From Clostridia bacterium (GTDB lineage: Bacteria; Bacillota; Clostridia; Christensenellales; Borkfalkiaceae): DNA of 43,509 nt. The notes beneath the pieces are model-generated. The model was given only the letters and a program-made list of their open reading frames with translations, did no database searches and had not been told where the DNA came from. The translations under genes were made by a program, and so were the position numbers. The stretch covers positions 1-43,509 of the forward strand of contig JAFVPE010000003.1 of NCBI GenBank assembly GCA_017505465.1, given 5' to 3'. How positions within the stretch are numbered: position 1 is the first letter of the stretch; each line of letters starts with the position of its first letter. Positions 26,401 to 35,685 of this stretch are shown here, one piece after another.

Positions 26401-29400
26401 CTCCACTCAGCACCCTCAAGCTTATATACCGTTTCCGTACCTGCGGGGAAGCCGAGATCGGTTGCGTTGCCGCTGTATGTGGGCATTGCGTGACGATCGT
26501 CACCCTGCGATACGCTAGGCGTCGTAGGAACAATAGGCGTTACGTCGCCAATAGGATCTTGGTCGTAATAGGTAATGCTGCTCGACGCGAAATAAACCGA
26601 CGATTCCGCCTTCACCATATTAGAAAGCTTGAATACGTTGGTGCCCGGTCTGCTCATTGCCAACAAATAAACGGTATTTGCTTCCAATTTACTTACGGGT
26701 TTGCCTTCCATATCAACGATCTTTACGACAAAATCGCTCGAATCCGCACCGTTAACACGAATCTCACCAAACGCAGCCGCGCTACCGTCTGCATTCGTTC
26801 CCCAAGCAAAGAACAAACTACCTGCGGAGAATTCTTTCGATACCGCAAATCGAATGGTTACCCAATTCTTACTTGTATCCATCGGAATACGCGCCGCAAG
26901 GCTTTCTCTCGTCTTGCCGTTTGCGTCCGGATTCCAAGGACTTTCGGTGGCTATCGTGTACATTTCTTGAACGTACTCGTCGGCATTAAAGCCGATTTCC
27001 GCATTATCGCCAACGTAGGTAGGCAGCTTATTCGTGTTATCAATACCTTGATAAAGGTAAATTTTTTCAACCAATTCTTGGTATTGCGATTCCGTTACTT
27101 CAAAAGGCTTTTCAATCGCATTTTGTACGCTCTCAATTGCAATCGCGATTTCTTCTTCGGTCAAGCTGCTAGGAGCATATTCAATGTTGCTAATATCTGC
27201 GCCCGTTACCTTGGCAACGAACGTAAGACCTGCGATATAACGGCCAAGCGCCAAATCAAGGTGATACCCATCACGCGTAAGATTATCGCCGATATAAGAC
27301 GTTCTCGCGTTTTGAATTGCCGTACCGTTAGGAATAACGGTATGTTCAACGTTATCTTGCACCGCTTGCACGATAGCGTTGTACATCGTCATTTGATTGT
27401 TGTTATAGTTAGGGAATTGCGCATGCGTCGAATCCGCTTGATATGCCCAAGTCATATTGAATACGATTTCAACGTCTGCATTCGTTGCTTTTTCTAATAC
27501 TGCCGCAATCAATTCGTCCAACTTATCGTAAGATGCGGACTGTCCACTTTCGCCACTAGCTTGTTGAACACTAATAACGTCCCAATCCTTATATGCGATT
27601 GCGAAATCGATAGATTGCAGTTCACCGCCCACCGTACCAGGTACGTATTCAGTGTACTTTTGACCGTTATGACTTCTCATTCTGAACTCATAAGCGCTCG
27701 CATTCTTCGAGATATTGTTATAGTGCGTATCGATAGAACAACCGCCGATATACAAGTTACCAACGTCGATATTCGTATATCCAAGGTTCAAGAGAATATC
27801 TACCATATATGCTTCGGTATCATCCGAGAAGCTGTTACCAATAAACAATATGCTAATTTCCTTGCCCTGCTCAACAGGAGGACGAGTAGATTCGAACGGC
27901 AATTCCGCTTCGGTAATGCAAGCATAATTTGCTACGTACATAGTCAAGGACGCCCACGTCGTAAGCTGTATTGTTTTCTCTCTTCCGTCAAGACCTACAT
28001 ACAACGTGTAAATCTTGTTTGCTTCAAATGCTTGCACGTCTTCGCCGTTTACATCTTTTACGAAAATTTCTCTAGAAGAATCCCCGTGTCCGTCCGTCGT
28101 GAAGCCCGTCGGCGTAATGGTATAATAACCAAGGTGAAGATTTTCCGCAGTAATCCAAAGCCCAATAGAATTGGTAGGCGCAGACAAAACAAAATCCAAT
28201 TTTGCATACGCGTTATCGCCGGAAGCATCCACTTGTGCTACCAATTTCACGTCCGAAGCATTGCTTTGAGGACCGTCGATTTGGTATACAACCGTGCCTT
28301 CCGCAAAGCCGAGCGACGTTACGTCCCCTTCAAAGGTAGGCATCTTACGATGCGCCTCGCCTTGCGAAATCGTCGGGATAGGCGCATCGGGATCCACGGG
28401 CATATCCGCCACGTTAACCGATTCAACGTTTGCAATGTAAAGCGTTATACCGTTTGCAAACGAACCGCATTGAATATTCGTTTCTTCAATAAGCTGCACG
28501 TATACCGTGTAAAGCTCGTTTGCCGTAAAGCCGCCCTTCGTTACTTCATTGCCGTCTTTGTCCACAACGACAAAATGTCTGTTGGGATTAGCGTCCGTAG
28601 TGGTCGCATTTATACCCGTTACCGAATACGAACCGAGCGTGGAACTCGAGTTTGCAGGCCAAACGGTGAAATTAGGAAGGTCTGCGGATGCAACGAGGTC
28701 AAATTTCAAATAATCCTTTGCAGGATCTGCTTTCATGATAATTCTCGTATTCCAACCGTCATTGCCCGCTTCAATCGCATACACGGTTTCCGTGCCTTCA
28801 GGGAAGCCGAGAGCGGTTGCGCTGCCGTCATAGGTAGGCATTTCCGTCCTATTATCCCCTTGCGAAATATCGGGAAGGCTGGGATCGGGTTGAAGAGGGG
28901 TATCGGGTACTTCCGGTGCAGTATTATCTCTAGTCGGCGCGATATATTCTTGATAATATTCGTCCGTACACAAGAAGCTGTCGCCAACGTACATCGTTAA
29001 CCCATCGTTGAATGCAAATGCAAAGACGTCACCGGGATCGGCGTGCTGCAAATGCATTTCAAAATAGTATTTCTTATTTACTTCAAATTGCGAAGGAATC
29101 TTACCGTTCTCATCGTAAATAGAGATACAAGATTCTTTCGCATGGTCATCAATCGATCCCGTATATTCGCCCGGTTGGAAAAGATATACGGACACACCCG
29201 CGCCTTGCACCAAAGCAAGGTGTCCCGAACCAACCCAAGCCGTCATAACGTAACCACCGTTAGCTGCGCCGGTAGGAACGCTGTCAATCGAGAATTCTAT
29301 AATCCAATGACCGAACGATCTTATTTTGCCGACGTCTTGCGTTGTCAAACGATTCACCCAAGCCGCATCGCTTCCGGTTACCGTATAAGTGGTAACGGCG

Positions 29401-30632
29401 TCGCCTTCTGCAAAACCAACTTCCGTTACGTTCCCTTCATAAGCAGGAAGCGGTTTAGACGTCTCGCCGAGAATAATCGTCGTATCAAGATAGTGAATCG
29501 TAATAGCCAATTTCGCCGAATAAATTGCAAGGCTCGTACGCAATTCAATATCCAATGCGCCTGCCGCCTTATTTGCTTCTACGAAGTTTTCCGCAAGTTT
29601 ACCGTCTTTATCGCCTACGAGTTCGCCGTTGTAATAAACGCCTACAAACTCCCCTTCCAAGTTAAAGGCGGAAACGTCCAATGCGGTATTTGCGCCGTCG
29701 TACATAACATCGGTAACGCCGTCGATAACCACCTGCGAAAGGTTTACGCTTACTTCTACGGAAGATTCTATTCTTCCCGCATCCGTATCGTAATATACGC
29801 TGATCACGCAAGAACCGACTCCAACCGCCGTTACGGTTGCTTCGTTGCCGTTTGCCGTTACGGTTGCAACGTTTTCGTCGCTCGATTCAAATACAAGCGT
29901 TGCGTCGTTATTGACTGCCCCTTCTTTGAATGCTTCTGCCGTAAAGGTGTCCGACGTAATATCCCCTGCGGAAATTTGCGCCAACGTCAACGAGATTTCG
30001 CCTTTGGAAACTTGAACGTTCTCGTCTGCGCTTACGCGAACGGTAATTTCTTCAACAAGGATTTCACCCAAGCATACCGTACTAACGGTAATGGTCGTCG
30101 AACCGACGCCAACAGGCGTAATAACCCCTTGATTCACCGTGACGATAGAAGGATTTGCGCTTTCCCAATAGAACACGCAATCTACAGGCTCTTCCTTATA
30201 AATCGCCGTAGCGTTTACCGTAATGTTATCGCCGCCAATCACAAGTGCCACGTCCGTTTTATCAAGCACAAGCGCAGGGAAACCCGTAAGCCCCGTAACG
30301 GTAACCGTACAGGTTGCGCTTACGTCGCCCGCCGTGGCGGTAATTGTCGTGCTACCAACGGCAAGAGCGGAAATAACGCCGTTCTCTACCGTAGCAATTG
30401 TAGGATCTGAAGACGTCCAAACAATATCTTCCTCTGCATTGGTGCTCGCAGTCAAGGTATATTGAGAATAAATTTCCATCGAAACGGAAGTTTCACTCAA
30501 TTCCACAAATTCTTGCGTAACACTATTGCTCGTGGACTGATTGCCGTCGCCTTTGTCGCTACACGAAGCGGCTGCAAAGGACGTACCGGCGATTAAGCAG
30601 ATAGCCATTAACCATAAGCCTAATTTCTTCAT
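23496..30632 (-). CDS. Giant lipoprotein: Big2 domains, ten novel repeats, DUF4886/SGNH domain
   Basis: 2378 residues. The start at MKKLGLWLMAIC (30632) has GAGGAGG 5 bases upstream; the six-residue longer start is unsupported. The signal peptide ends at a plausible lipobox AAASC. Big2-like Ig domains follow (TVENGVISALAVGSTTITAT and similar, about 45-300). Ten copies of the repeat shared with the 2948-residue protein begin near residues 393, 590, 757, 1198, 1376, 1544, 1719, 1898, 2053 and 2224. Between repeats 3 and 4 sits a DUF4886 SGNH-hydrolase-like domain (about 922-1168) with S934 in LFIGNSFSDD and D1121/H1124 in TRDGYHLD, a complete catalytic set. A P/D/E linker lies between repeats 6 and 7. 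I infer a surface glycan-binding esterase, perhaps a deacetylase. The substrate is unknown. Confidence 0.9.
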   Translation of the reverse strand: MKKLGLWLMAICLIAGTSFAAASCSDKGDGNQSTSNSVTQEFVELSETSVSMEIYSQYTLTASTNAEEDIVWTSSDPTIATVENGVISALAVGSTTITATAGDVSATCTVTVTGLTGFPALVLDKTDVALVIGGDNITVNATAIYKEEPVDCVFYWESANPSIVTVNQGVITPVGVGSTTITVSTVCLGEILVEEITVRVSADENVQVSKGEISLTLAQISAGDITSDTFTAEAFKEGAVNNDATLVFESSDENVATVTANGNEATVTAVGVGSCVISVYYDTDAGRIESSVEVSVNLSQVVIDGVTDVMYDGANTALDVSAFNLEGEFVGVYYNGELVGDKDGKLAENFVEANKAAGALDIELRTSLAIYSAKLAITIHYLDTTIILGETSKPLPAYEGNVTEVGFAEGDAVTTYTVTGSDAAWVNRLTTQDVGKIRSFGHWIIEFSIDSVPTGAANGGYVMTAWVGSGHLALVQGAGVSVYLFQPGEYTGSIDDHAKESCISIYDENGKIPSQFEVNKKYYFEMHLQHADPGDVFAFAFNDGLTMYVGDSFLCTDEYYQEYIAPTRDNTAPEVPDTPLQPDPSLPDISQGDNRTEMPTYDGSATALGFPEGTETVYAIEAGNDGWNTRIIMKADPAKDYLKFDLVASADLPNFTVWPANSSSTLGSYSVTGINATTTDANPNRHFVVVDKDGNEVTKGGFTANELYTVYVQLIEETNIQCGSFANGITLYIANVESVNVADMPVDPDAPIPTISQGEAHRKMPTFEGDVTSLGFAEGTVVYQIDGPQSNASDVKLVAQVDASGDNAYAKLDFVLSAPTNSIGLWITAENLHLGYYTITPTGFTTDGHGDSSREIFVKDVNGEDVQAFEANKIYTLYVGLDGREKTIQLTTWASLTMYVANYACITEAELPFESTRPPVEQGKEISILFIGNSFSDDTEAYMVDILLNLGYTNIDVGNLYIGGCSIDTHYNNISKNASAYEFRMRSHNGQKYTEYVPGTVGGELQSIDFAIAYKDWDVISVQQASGESGQSASYDKLDELIAAVLEKATNADVEIVFNMTWAYQADSTHAQFPNYNNNQMTMYNAIVQAVQDNVEHTVIPNGTAIQNARTSYIGDNLTRDGYHLDLALGRYIAGLTFVAKVTGADISNIEYAPSSLTEEEIAIAIESVQNAIEKPFEVTESQYQELVEKIYLYQGIDNTNKLPTYVGDNAEIGFNADEYVQEMYTIATESPWNPDANGKTRESLAARIPMDTSKNWVTIRFAVSKEFSAGSLFFAWGTNADGSAAAFGEIRVNGADSSDFVVKIVDMEGKPVSKLEANTVYLLAMSRPGTNVFKLSNMVKAESSVYFASSSITYYDQDPIGDVTPIVPTTPSVSQGDDRHAMPTYSGNATDLGFPAGTETVYKLEGAEWSADNTIAWDNRIVMQVDSAKDYLKLDVVFAVDTASVTIWPAASSGMFGSYSLTGSTATATDADATRKIFTVDKDGFQVSAFKANTLYTIYIYLNEVEENIQLTAYHDATIYIANVECGDGDVNPIVPNIFTQNKAGSLPLYKGDVTALGFEAGTTVFENKKVSDTWNDAVYIPTDTKTNCLSIEFSLSAIPAAGEQFMIYAWIGSENGWIARINDCSVIHSDPIVRDVEILDANGDPVTAWAANTKYVLKIYHGGASAICIASVQTSYTVYYNGALVENNDTYVAPELPDPEPDPDPEPDPEPTTPTIMQGDSRSELPVYGGSAADVGFAEGTQVYEATMATAWGGRVIVKVDSANYDYVDIDFVVASGLWYFNAWVVTSSGMLDGSYLVNENTSNSTYGSGYAPHYPNNGTSGGKTKIQVFDANGNVATGARSLGTKYTLRVYLKEESLTEIQFGQDNVTMYVANVTFGTIDYVLENAPTYATDGDHTNEKLPKYAGSETELGFAAGTYVFEQTITSNGWNDRAIFKTNSDYDYIEIDFVATKVGSFTIWVNGTNGNMLTGNYTVASNGAASVANGALARQMAILDVNGKPITSAYKVNTVYTLRIYTDGLTRVQISSFDNYPNTYYFANVRYGNGDMAYAIVQGDSRADMPTYDGDVTTLGFETGTTVYALENATPDSVYNDGWSKRTIIYTPATQDYVTFEFVALNDVSSSTFHVWGVQGAPSIGTIGVGTRDIGLITDMEGHAVTSVVANTHYLVHIACANLSEIQVGPISGGNTIYFANVTYNSGTFAPVEPEIPDEPEVPAVENVAIKQGDAKADPDAFASSDVVDYGFAEDDTVYQVEIMDTTDNWNKRLALAVNPEKNYLAIEFSLEYELLEESSFYVWTVTDGGEAVLLARIAFEGGIVEGDGMVVIKDADGNDVTDSVLYGYEKYTMYVYYNGADEVCIGCDDVDNVLYFANATCVQE

Positions 30633-30701
30633 CTTTTCCTCCTCAAACATTTTTATTTTTCATAATGATTTTTTGTTTTAAGTAGATTTGCTTTCCGCAA
30701 T

Positions 30702-32636
30702 TTACATCTTCTCGATATAGTCTTCGATAGCAACTTGTTCGGAATATTGTCTTACTCCCAATTCTATACAGTCGTTTTTGAAAGCTTCCTTCATTTGATT
30801 TACTTCGGATTCGGAATAATAAATCGAATACATTTCCAAAATCATAAAACGGTAAGAAAGGCTTTCCATCTTAATTCTTGCTTCAAGCTTTTTATACAAC
30901 GAAGGATTGGATACCTTGAGCGGTTCAATCTTCTTATAAGCCTCGTCGATGAGTTCAAGCCAACCTTCCAACAAACCCTGTGGCCAATACTCTTCCTTCA
31001 AGAGCGTCGACTCCGTATAGCTTACGGCACCCGTATACGCGTGATGTTCCGCAAGATAAGCAAACCAAGTATTTTCTTCGTCAAAAAGACGCTTCATAAC
31101 TTCGCTCGCTTCCTTATAATAATTATCAAAGAACTTATTGATAAGAAGCGTTTGGTCTTGATCAATCTGCCATTGAAGATTGGAAGAAAGATACATTCTC
31201 AATTTATACCAATTCGTACCCGAGGTTTGATTGAACTGTTGTTGATCGAATAAATATTGCGCGCCTCTATCGTAAACGAAACGATAGTTGTTCTGCATGG
31301 AGTTAAAGTTGTTATAGGGCGCTAAGTAAAGACGGAAGTTTGCGCCGTACATCCATACGAACAATTTGTCGCCCAAAACGTTCCATTTGTCGAGCGTCGT
31401 AGCCGCTTTCGCATTTTCTTCAGAGTAGAAATCGTAATAGTAGCTTGCATAAATCGGGCAGTAGAACAAAGCTACGTTGTCGCGCAAAAGTATAGAATCG
31501 TCGATTGGCTTATAGCCGTTTTTCGTTTCTACTACGGGCGCTTCTTCCGATTTTTGGTATGCGAACATTGCAATCGTAAGTTCTCTGCCGGGATATTCTT
31601 CCGCCGCCCAAGCTTTGATCTCATCCGCTACTCTATTCACGAATTTAATGTATACGGCGGCATCCGTACCGTAATGGTTTAACGATTCCGTGCAAAGTTG
31701 ACAATCGCACCATGCGTTGTAGTCTTCTTGCGTAAACGTTACGATATTTCTATCGGGATATTTGGTAAATCCCTTTTTTAATTCTTCTACAACGACTTCC
31801 GACAAGCCTTCGGGATCTCTCGAGAAGCAAAGCTGACGTCCCGATCTTGCGTACCAATCCGGATGTTCGTCCATATAAACTTCAGGGGGAACAATCTTGA
31901 ACGACGTATGATAATCTACCCCGTCGATGCTTACCCAAACTTTACCGGGATTGCTTAATCTTGCTCTGCGCGAAACCGCCGCATCAAACCAAGCTTCCCC
32001 GAAATTCGCCAATCGATAGTTAAAGTCGGGCTTTTCTTTAAGCGTTACGTTCAAAAGGTTTTCTTTTACGATATTTCTTTCGATTGCAATTTCGTCGATT
32101 CCGAAATATTCGTATGCAAACTGTTCTTTAAGCCAACCGTAAACGGCATTGAGCGAACCGTCCCCCGTACCGCCTACCATAAATACCGATTTACCCTTGG
32201 TTTGCACTACGTAACCTGCCGTACCAAGCTCGTTTTTATCATAGGTTACGCCCGCCTTTTGCAAAAGCGTAGTTTCACCGATGGAAAGCACTTGCGTTGC
32301 ATCCGTATAGGTGATATCAGAATCTCTCTTAAACGACAAGGTTGCCCCTGTTGCTTTATAGAAGTTTTGTCTTAACTCGTCTGCGGCAAAGAGTACCGAT
32401 TCATTCGTTTCATTTTCACCGATAACGATTGCGTAATTTGTGCTACCGTTATTTACCAACTCGATATCCGTTTCCGTTACCGTTCTTTCGTGCGTACCTC
32501 TTACCTGCTCCGTCGTTTGACTCGGTTTTTTTTCATCGTTTTTATCTACGCAACCCGTTGCGGTAAGCGTACCGAACGTCAAGAAAGCGGCGAGCATCGT
32601 TGCTATAATTTTGTTTGTTTTCATCTTCTTAAACAT
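30702..32636 (-). CDS. DUF4838 domain lipoprotein
   Basis: 644 residues with a signal peptide and plausible lipobox (LTATGC). The body matches the DUF4838 family, whose members resemble alpha-glucuronidase-type glycoside hydrolases with an N-terminal alpha/beta domain (NYAIVIGENETNESVLFAADELRQNF) followed by a TIM-barrel-like region. The motif FTQEDYNAWCDCQLC places W309, C310, C312 and C315 exactly as in the DUF4838 part of the 2948-residue protein, so the two are paralogues. The start at 32636 has GGAGG 5 bases upstream, overlapping the end of the preceding gene. Probably a surface-attached polysaccharide-processing enzyme, but no activity is established for the family. Confidence 0.88.
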   Translation of the reverse strand: MFKKMKTNKIIATMLAAFLTFGTLTATGCVDKNDEKKPSQTTEQVRGTHERTVTETDIELVNNGSTNYAIVIGENETNESVLFAADELRQNFYKATGATLSFKRDSDITYTDATQVLSIGETTLLQKAGVTYDKNELGTAGYVVQTKGKSVFMVGGTGDGSLNAVYGWLKEQFAYEYFGIDEIAIERNIVKENLLNVTLKEKPDFNYRLANFGEAWFDAAVSRRARLSNPGKVWVSIDGVDYHTSFKIVPPEVYMDEHPDWYARSGRQLCFSRDPEGLSEVVVEELKKGFTKYPDRNIVTFTQEDYNAWCDCQLCTESLNHYGTDAAVYIKFVNRVADEIKAWAAEEYPGRELTIAMFAYQKSEEAPVVETKNGYKPIDDSILLRDNVALFYCPIYASYYYDFYSEENAKAATTLDKWNVLGDKLFVWMYGANFRLYLAPYNNFNSMQNNYRFVYDRGAQYLFDQQQFNQTSGTNWYKLRMYLSSNLQWQIDQDQTLLINKFFDNYYKEASEVMKRLFDEENTWFAYLAEHHAYTGAVSYTESTLLKEEYWPQGLLEGWLELIDEAYKKIEPLKVSNPSLYKKLEARIKMESLSYRFMILEMYSIYYSESEVNQMKEAFKNDCIELGVRQYSEQVAIEDYIEKM

Positions 32637-32646
32637 AGCCGCCTCC

Positions 32647-35600
32647 TTATTTTACCGTTACCTTATAAGTGATTAACTGCAAGTTACCGAATGCGTCAAT
32701 CGACATATAACGAATTTCGTAAACGCCCTTTTCTTGCGCTACGAATTTACCGCCGTTTTCTACCTTTGTTACAATGCCCGAAGGGGTTACCAAATAGGTA
32801 TAGAGAGGAACTTCCCCATCTACGTTATCAACGGCAATCGCTTCGACAATGTTAATCTTTTTACCAAGCTTAACTTCTTCTTGCACCGTCCCCTGCAACA
32901 CAATCTTGGGGGCAATATCGTCCGTTACGTATACTGCATAATAATATGCTCTTTCTCTGCCGAACGCGTCAACCGACGTATAGACGATACTGTAACTTCC
33001 GTAAGAATCCAAGTAGATGGAATAGGATCTATCGAACGAAACGTTGAAAAGCTCCGTACCATTCAAATCTTTTACCACATTACCTTCGGGATCGTAAACG
33101 ATCAAGGTATTCGTAGTTTCGGGAGACAAAACGTCCGCCGCTATCCCCGCATGAATTTCACACGTAGTTTTATATGCGTAACTAGATTCATACTCGTTTG
33201 CAATCGTAATCGAGGGCTTGATCGTATCCATGTCGTTGTTGCTCAACAACTGACCGCCCATATTCGTCCAAGCGATTTCCGCCGCCCCCGTTACGTCAAT
33301 GTAGTTTGCCGTAACGTAAATTTTCTTCGAAGGGAAACCCGCAAAGACGCTTCCGTCCGCATTTCTAATCAATTGATTCAAGCCACCGTCATCTTGAAGC
33401 ATCTTGCTTACGTCGTCGTAGAAGAAAGAGAAGCTACCGCCCAAGAAGCCTGCCTTCGGCACGTATCTCGTGTCTACACCGTTAATTTTCAAAAGCGCAT
33501 TTTTCGTATCGCTGTGAGAATTATCAATTTCAACCGTAAACTTGACGTTTTCATCTTCCGCGTCCGCAAATACAAGCTGCAAGCGTTCAAACGCATTCCC
33601 CGTGATCGAGAACTGCATTTCAAACTTATGTGCGATCATCGGCGTGATAAAATCGTAGGACGCATCTGCCGTTGCGCTCACTTTGATATCGGCGTTCGTA
33701 GCCGTCGACGTAATGTTTTCACCGTAGAAATATTTGGACATATCAATCGTTTCTTCGGTTACCCACGTGTCGATGACGGGTACTTTATATTCTTTTTGAC
33801 TGTTGCCGAGCTTACCGCTAGCCTTGTAGATTACCGTTGCGTAGCCGTCTGCATCCGCGGTGAACTTGCCGATACCATTCGCCAATTCTCTCTCTTCGCC
33901 GCCGTCTTTTACTGCGATTGCCGTATCAATTTTCTCTTTGCCCGACGCGTAATCGTAGGCGCAAAGCGCAGGGATCTTATAGTTATACCCCGCAAGGAAA
34001 TATTTAGGCAAAATCACTTCGTCCAAGAATACGGGGGCTTCATTTGCTTCAACCGTTAACGTATATTCATACGTTGCGGTTTTTCCCAACATATCCACGG
34101 CATAAAGTGTTATGGTGTATTCCCCTGCGTTTTCAGGTCTAAATCTATCGTCTATCACTACTTCTTCGCCGTCTTGCGCTTGCACGGTTGCGTAGGTTTC
34201 TACTTTACCCGTTCCGCCAAAATACGAAATATTGGCAGGGAAAATCAATTCGCCCGTTTTTGCCGACGTTACGTATTCCCCGGTTGCATCTACGGAAACA
34301 GCAGGCGAGCTCGCTTTACATTCTACGGGAACCAAAACCTTGCCTTCGTTTCTATAACCATCGGACGCCAAATATTCAATGGTGTAGATACCCGTTCTAT
34401 CCGTCTTGAACTTTCCGTCAATAATTTCCACTTGATATCTTTGGCTAGATTCATAGTTGTAATATACCGTCGCTTTTACGGGAACGTTGCCAAACATTTT
34501 GTCTTTCGCTGTTGCCTCGAACACAGGATAGGAATATCCCTTGCTCGCGGTAGGCAAAGCAGCACCGTCGTACCCGTCGTAGTTCACCGAAATTTCCGGT
34601 GCGGTCACGTCGCTTAAAATCGTTTGATTGAGCTTGTTCTTGCCGATTTTCGTGATCATCATGCGTGCGGACGTCCCCAAAATCTCGCCGCCCGAAATAG
34701 TCAACTTTACTTCGCCGGTGGTGAAGCCGCGCCACGCTTCTTCAAATACGCTGAGATCGTCCAAAGCAATAACCTTCGTACCGTTTGCATACACGGTGTT
34801 GGACTCTGCGTCATAGGTGAGCTTTAAGGTTTCCGAACCGACCGCAACGTTTTGACCGTGCATACCGTAGAAGGAAAATCTTGTAGGCGCCCCCCACTCG
34901 TTACCAACGTGCAGCTTACCGCCGTTGTTCGCCTCAAAGCCTGTAGGGATTTGGTTTTGACCGCCCGCCAATACGTAGGTATAATCATAGAACCAATAAT
35001 CGCTGACGTTGGGATCAGTATTTTTATAACACTGCAGGATAACCGTCAACACGTTGCTTGAATCATGTAAATCGGTAAGCGTAATGGTATACGCTCTTGA
35101 ATCTATCGTTCCAGGCCCGTCTATGGGAAGAAGAAAGAACTCTAAAAAATCCCCGTCACTCTCGTTCAAGTCGATAACGTCGTTATAACGCAAAACGTCA
35201 CCTACCCCCAAGACTGCTTTTACGCCTTGGATCCCCGTGTTGTACTGCGAATCGTCCACGCCGTACGTTGCGTACGTATTGTTGGAGCTACCCGAGAACA
35301 TCGGCGTTTGAACGGTGAAATCTTTTTTGATAGTCTTAAGCTTTCCGTCGATCACCGCTCTATATTCAATCGTGTAAATACCGCCCATATCAAGACGAAC
35401 GTTCGTACTTTGCACGAGTTCGCCGTCGGGTTTCTTTACAATTACCTTCGCGTCCGCCGTTTTTCCGCCGCAAGAAATTTGCGCATCTGAAACGGACAAA
35501 TATTCGTCAAGTATATATTCATTATTAATTTCGCCGCCAATAAGAATCGGTTCTGACGTTTCTTGCGCGTGCACGCTATGCGCCCATATACCCACCGAAG

Positions 35601-35664
35601 CGCATATAGACGTTGCAAACGTTACCGCCAAAGCAGCGATTAAACTTATCTTTTTCTTTTTCAT
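32647..35664 (-). CDS. Large secreted protein with Ig-like domains
   Basis: 1005 residues. A signal peptide (MKKKKISLIAALAVTFATSI, cleavage probable after SVHAQ) is followed by an array of beta-sandwich-like modules. Repeated motifs such as GIYTIEYRAVIDG, GIYTIEYLASDGYRN, GEYTITLYAVDMLGKT, GSYSIVYTSVDAFGRE and GVYEIRYMSIDAFGN mark at least five Ig-like/DUF5011-type domains. The segment around 130-330 (SRAYTITLTDLHDSSNVLTV) looks like a lectin-type jelly roll. No catalytic motif and no wall anchor are seen. It lies directly after the permease gene (AAAGGAG 5 bases before the ATG) and 10 bases before the DUF4838 gene, so it is probably a glycan-binding or scaffold component. Family assignment of the central part is uncertain. 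Confidence 0.85.
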   Translation of the reverse strand: MKKKKISLIAALAVTFATSICASVGIWAHSVHAQETSEPILIGGEINNEYILDEYLSVSDAQISCGGKTADAKVIVKKPDGELVQSTNVRLDMGGIYTIEYRAVIDGKLKTIKKDFTVQTPMFSGSSNNTYATYGVDDSQYNTGIQGVKAVLGVGDVLRYNDVIDLNESDGDFLEFFLLPIDGPGTIDSRAYTITLTDLHDSSNVLTVILQCYKNTDPNVSDYWFYDYTYVLAGGQNQIPTGFEANNGGKLHVGNEWGAPTRFSFYGMHGQNVAVGSETLKLTYDAESNTVYANGTKVIALDDLSVFEEAWRGFTTGEVKLTISGGEILGTSARMMITKIGKNKLNQTILSDVTAPEISVNYDGYDGAALPTASKGYSYPVFEATAKDKMFGNVPVKATVYYNYESSQRYQVEIIDGKFKTDRTGIYTIEYLASDGYRNEGKVLVPVECKASSPAVSVDATGEYVTSAKTGELIFPANISYFGGTGKVETYATVQAQDGEEVVIDDRFRPENAGEYTITLYAVDMLGKTATYEYTLTVEANEAPVFLDEVILPKYFLAGYNYKIPALCAYDYASGKEKIDTAIAVKDGGEERELANGIGKFTADADGYATVIYKASGKLGNSQKEYKVPVIDTWVTEETIDMSKYFYGENITSTATNADIKVSATADASYDFITPMIAHKFEMQFSITGNAFERLQLVFADAEDENVKFTVEIDNSHSDTKNALLKINGVDTRYVPKAGFLGGSFSFFYDDVSKMLQDDGGLNQLIRNADGSVFAGFPSKKIYVTANYIDVTGAAEIAWTNMGGQLLSNNDMDTIKPSITIANEYESSYAYKTTCEIHAGIAADVLSPETTNTLIVYDPEGNVVKDLNGTELFNVSFDRSYSIYLDSYGSYSIVYTSVDAFGRERAYYYAVYVTDDIAPKIVLQGTVQEEVKLGKKINIVEAIAVDNVDGEVPLYTYLVTPSGIVTKVENGGKFVAQEKGVYEIRYMSIDAFGNLQLITYKVTVK

Positions 35665-35685
35665 GTTTACTCCTTTCGAAGCAGC

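Noticed and set aside
14408..30632. Repetitive DNA as a CRISPR array or tandem satellite
   Set aside because: Repeat units are over 450 bases, in frame, diverged at DNA level and encode a protein domain; there are no short identical repeats with unique spacers.
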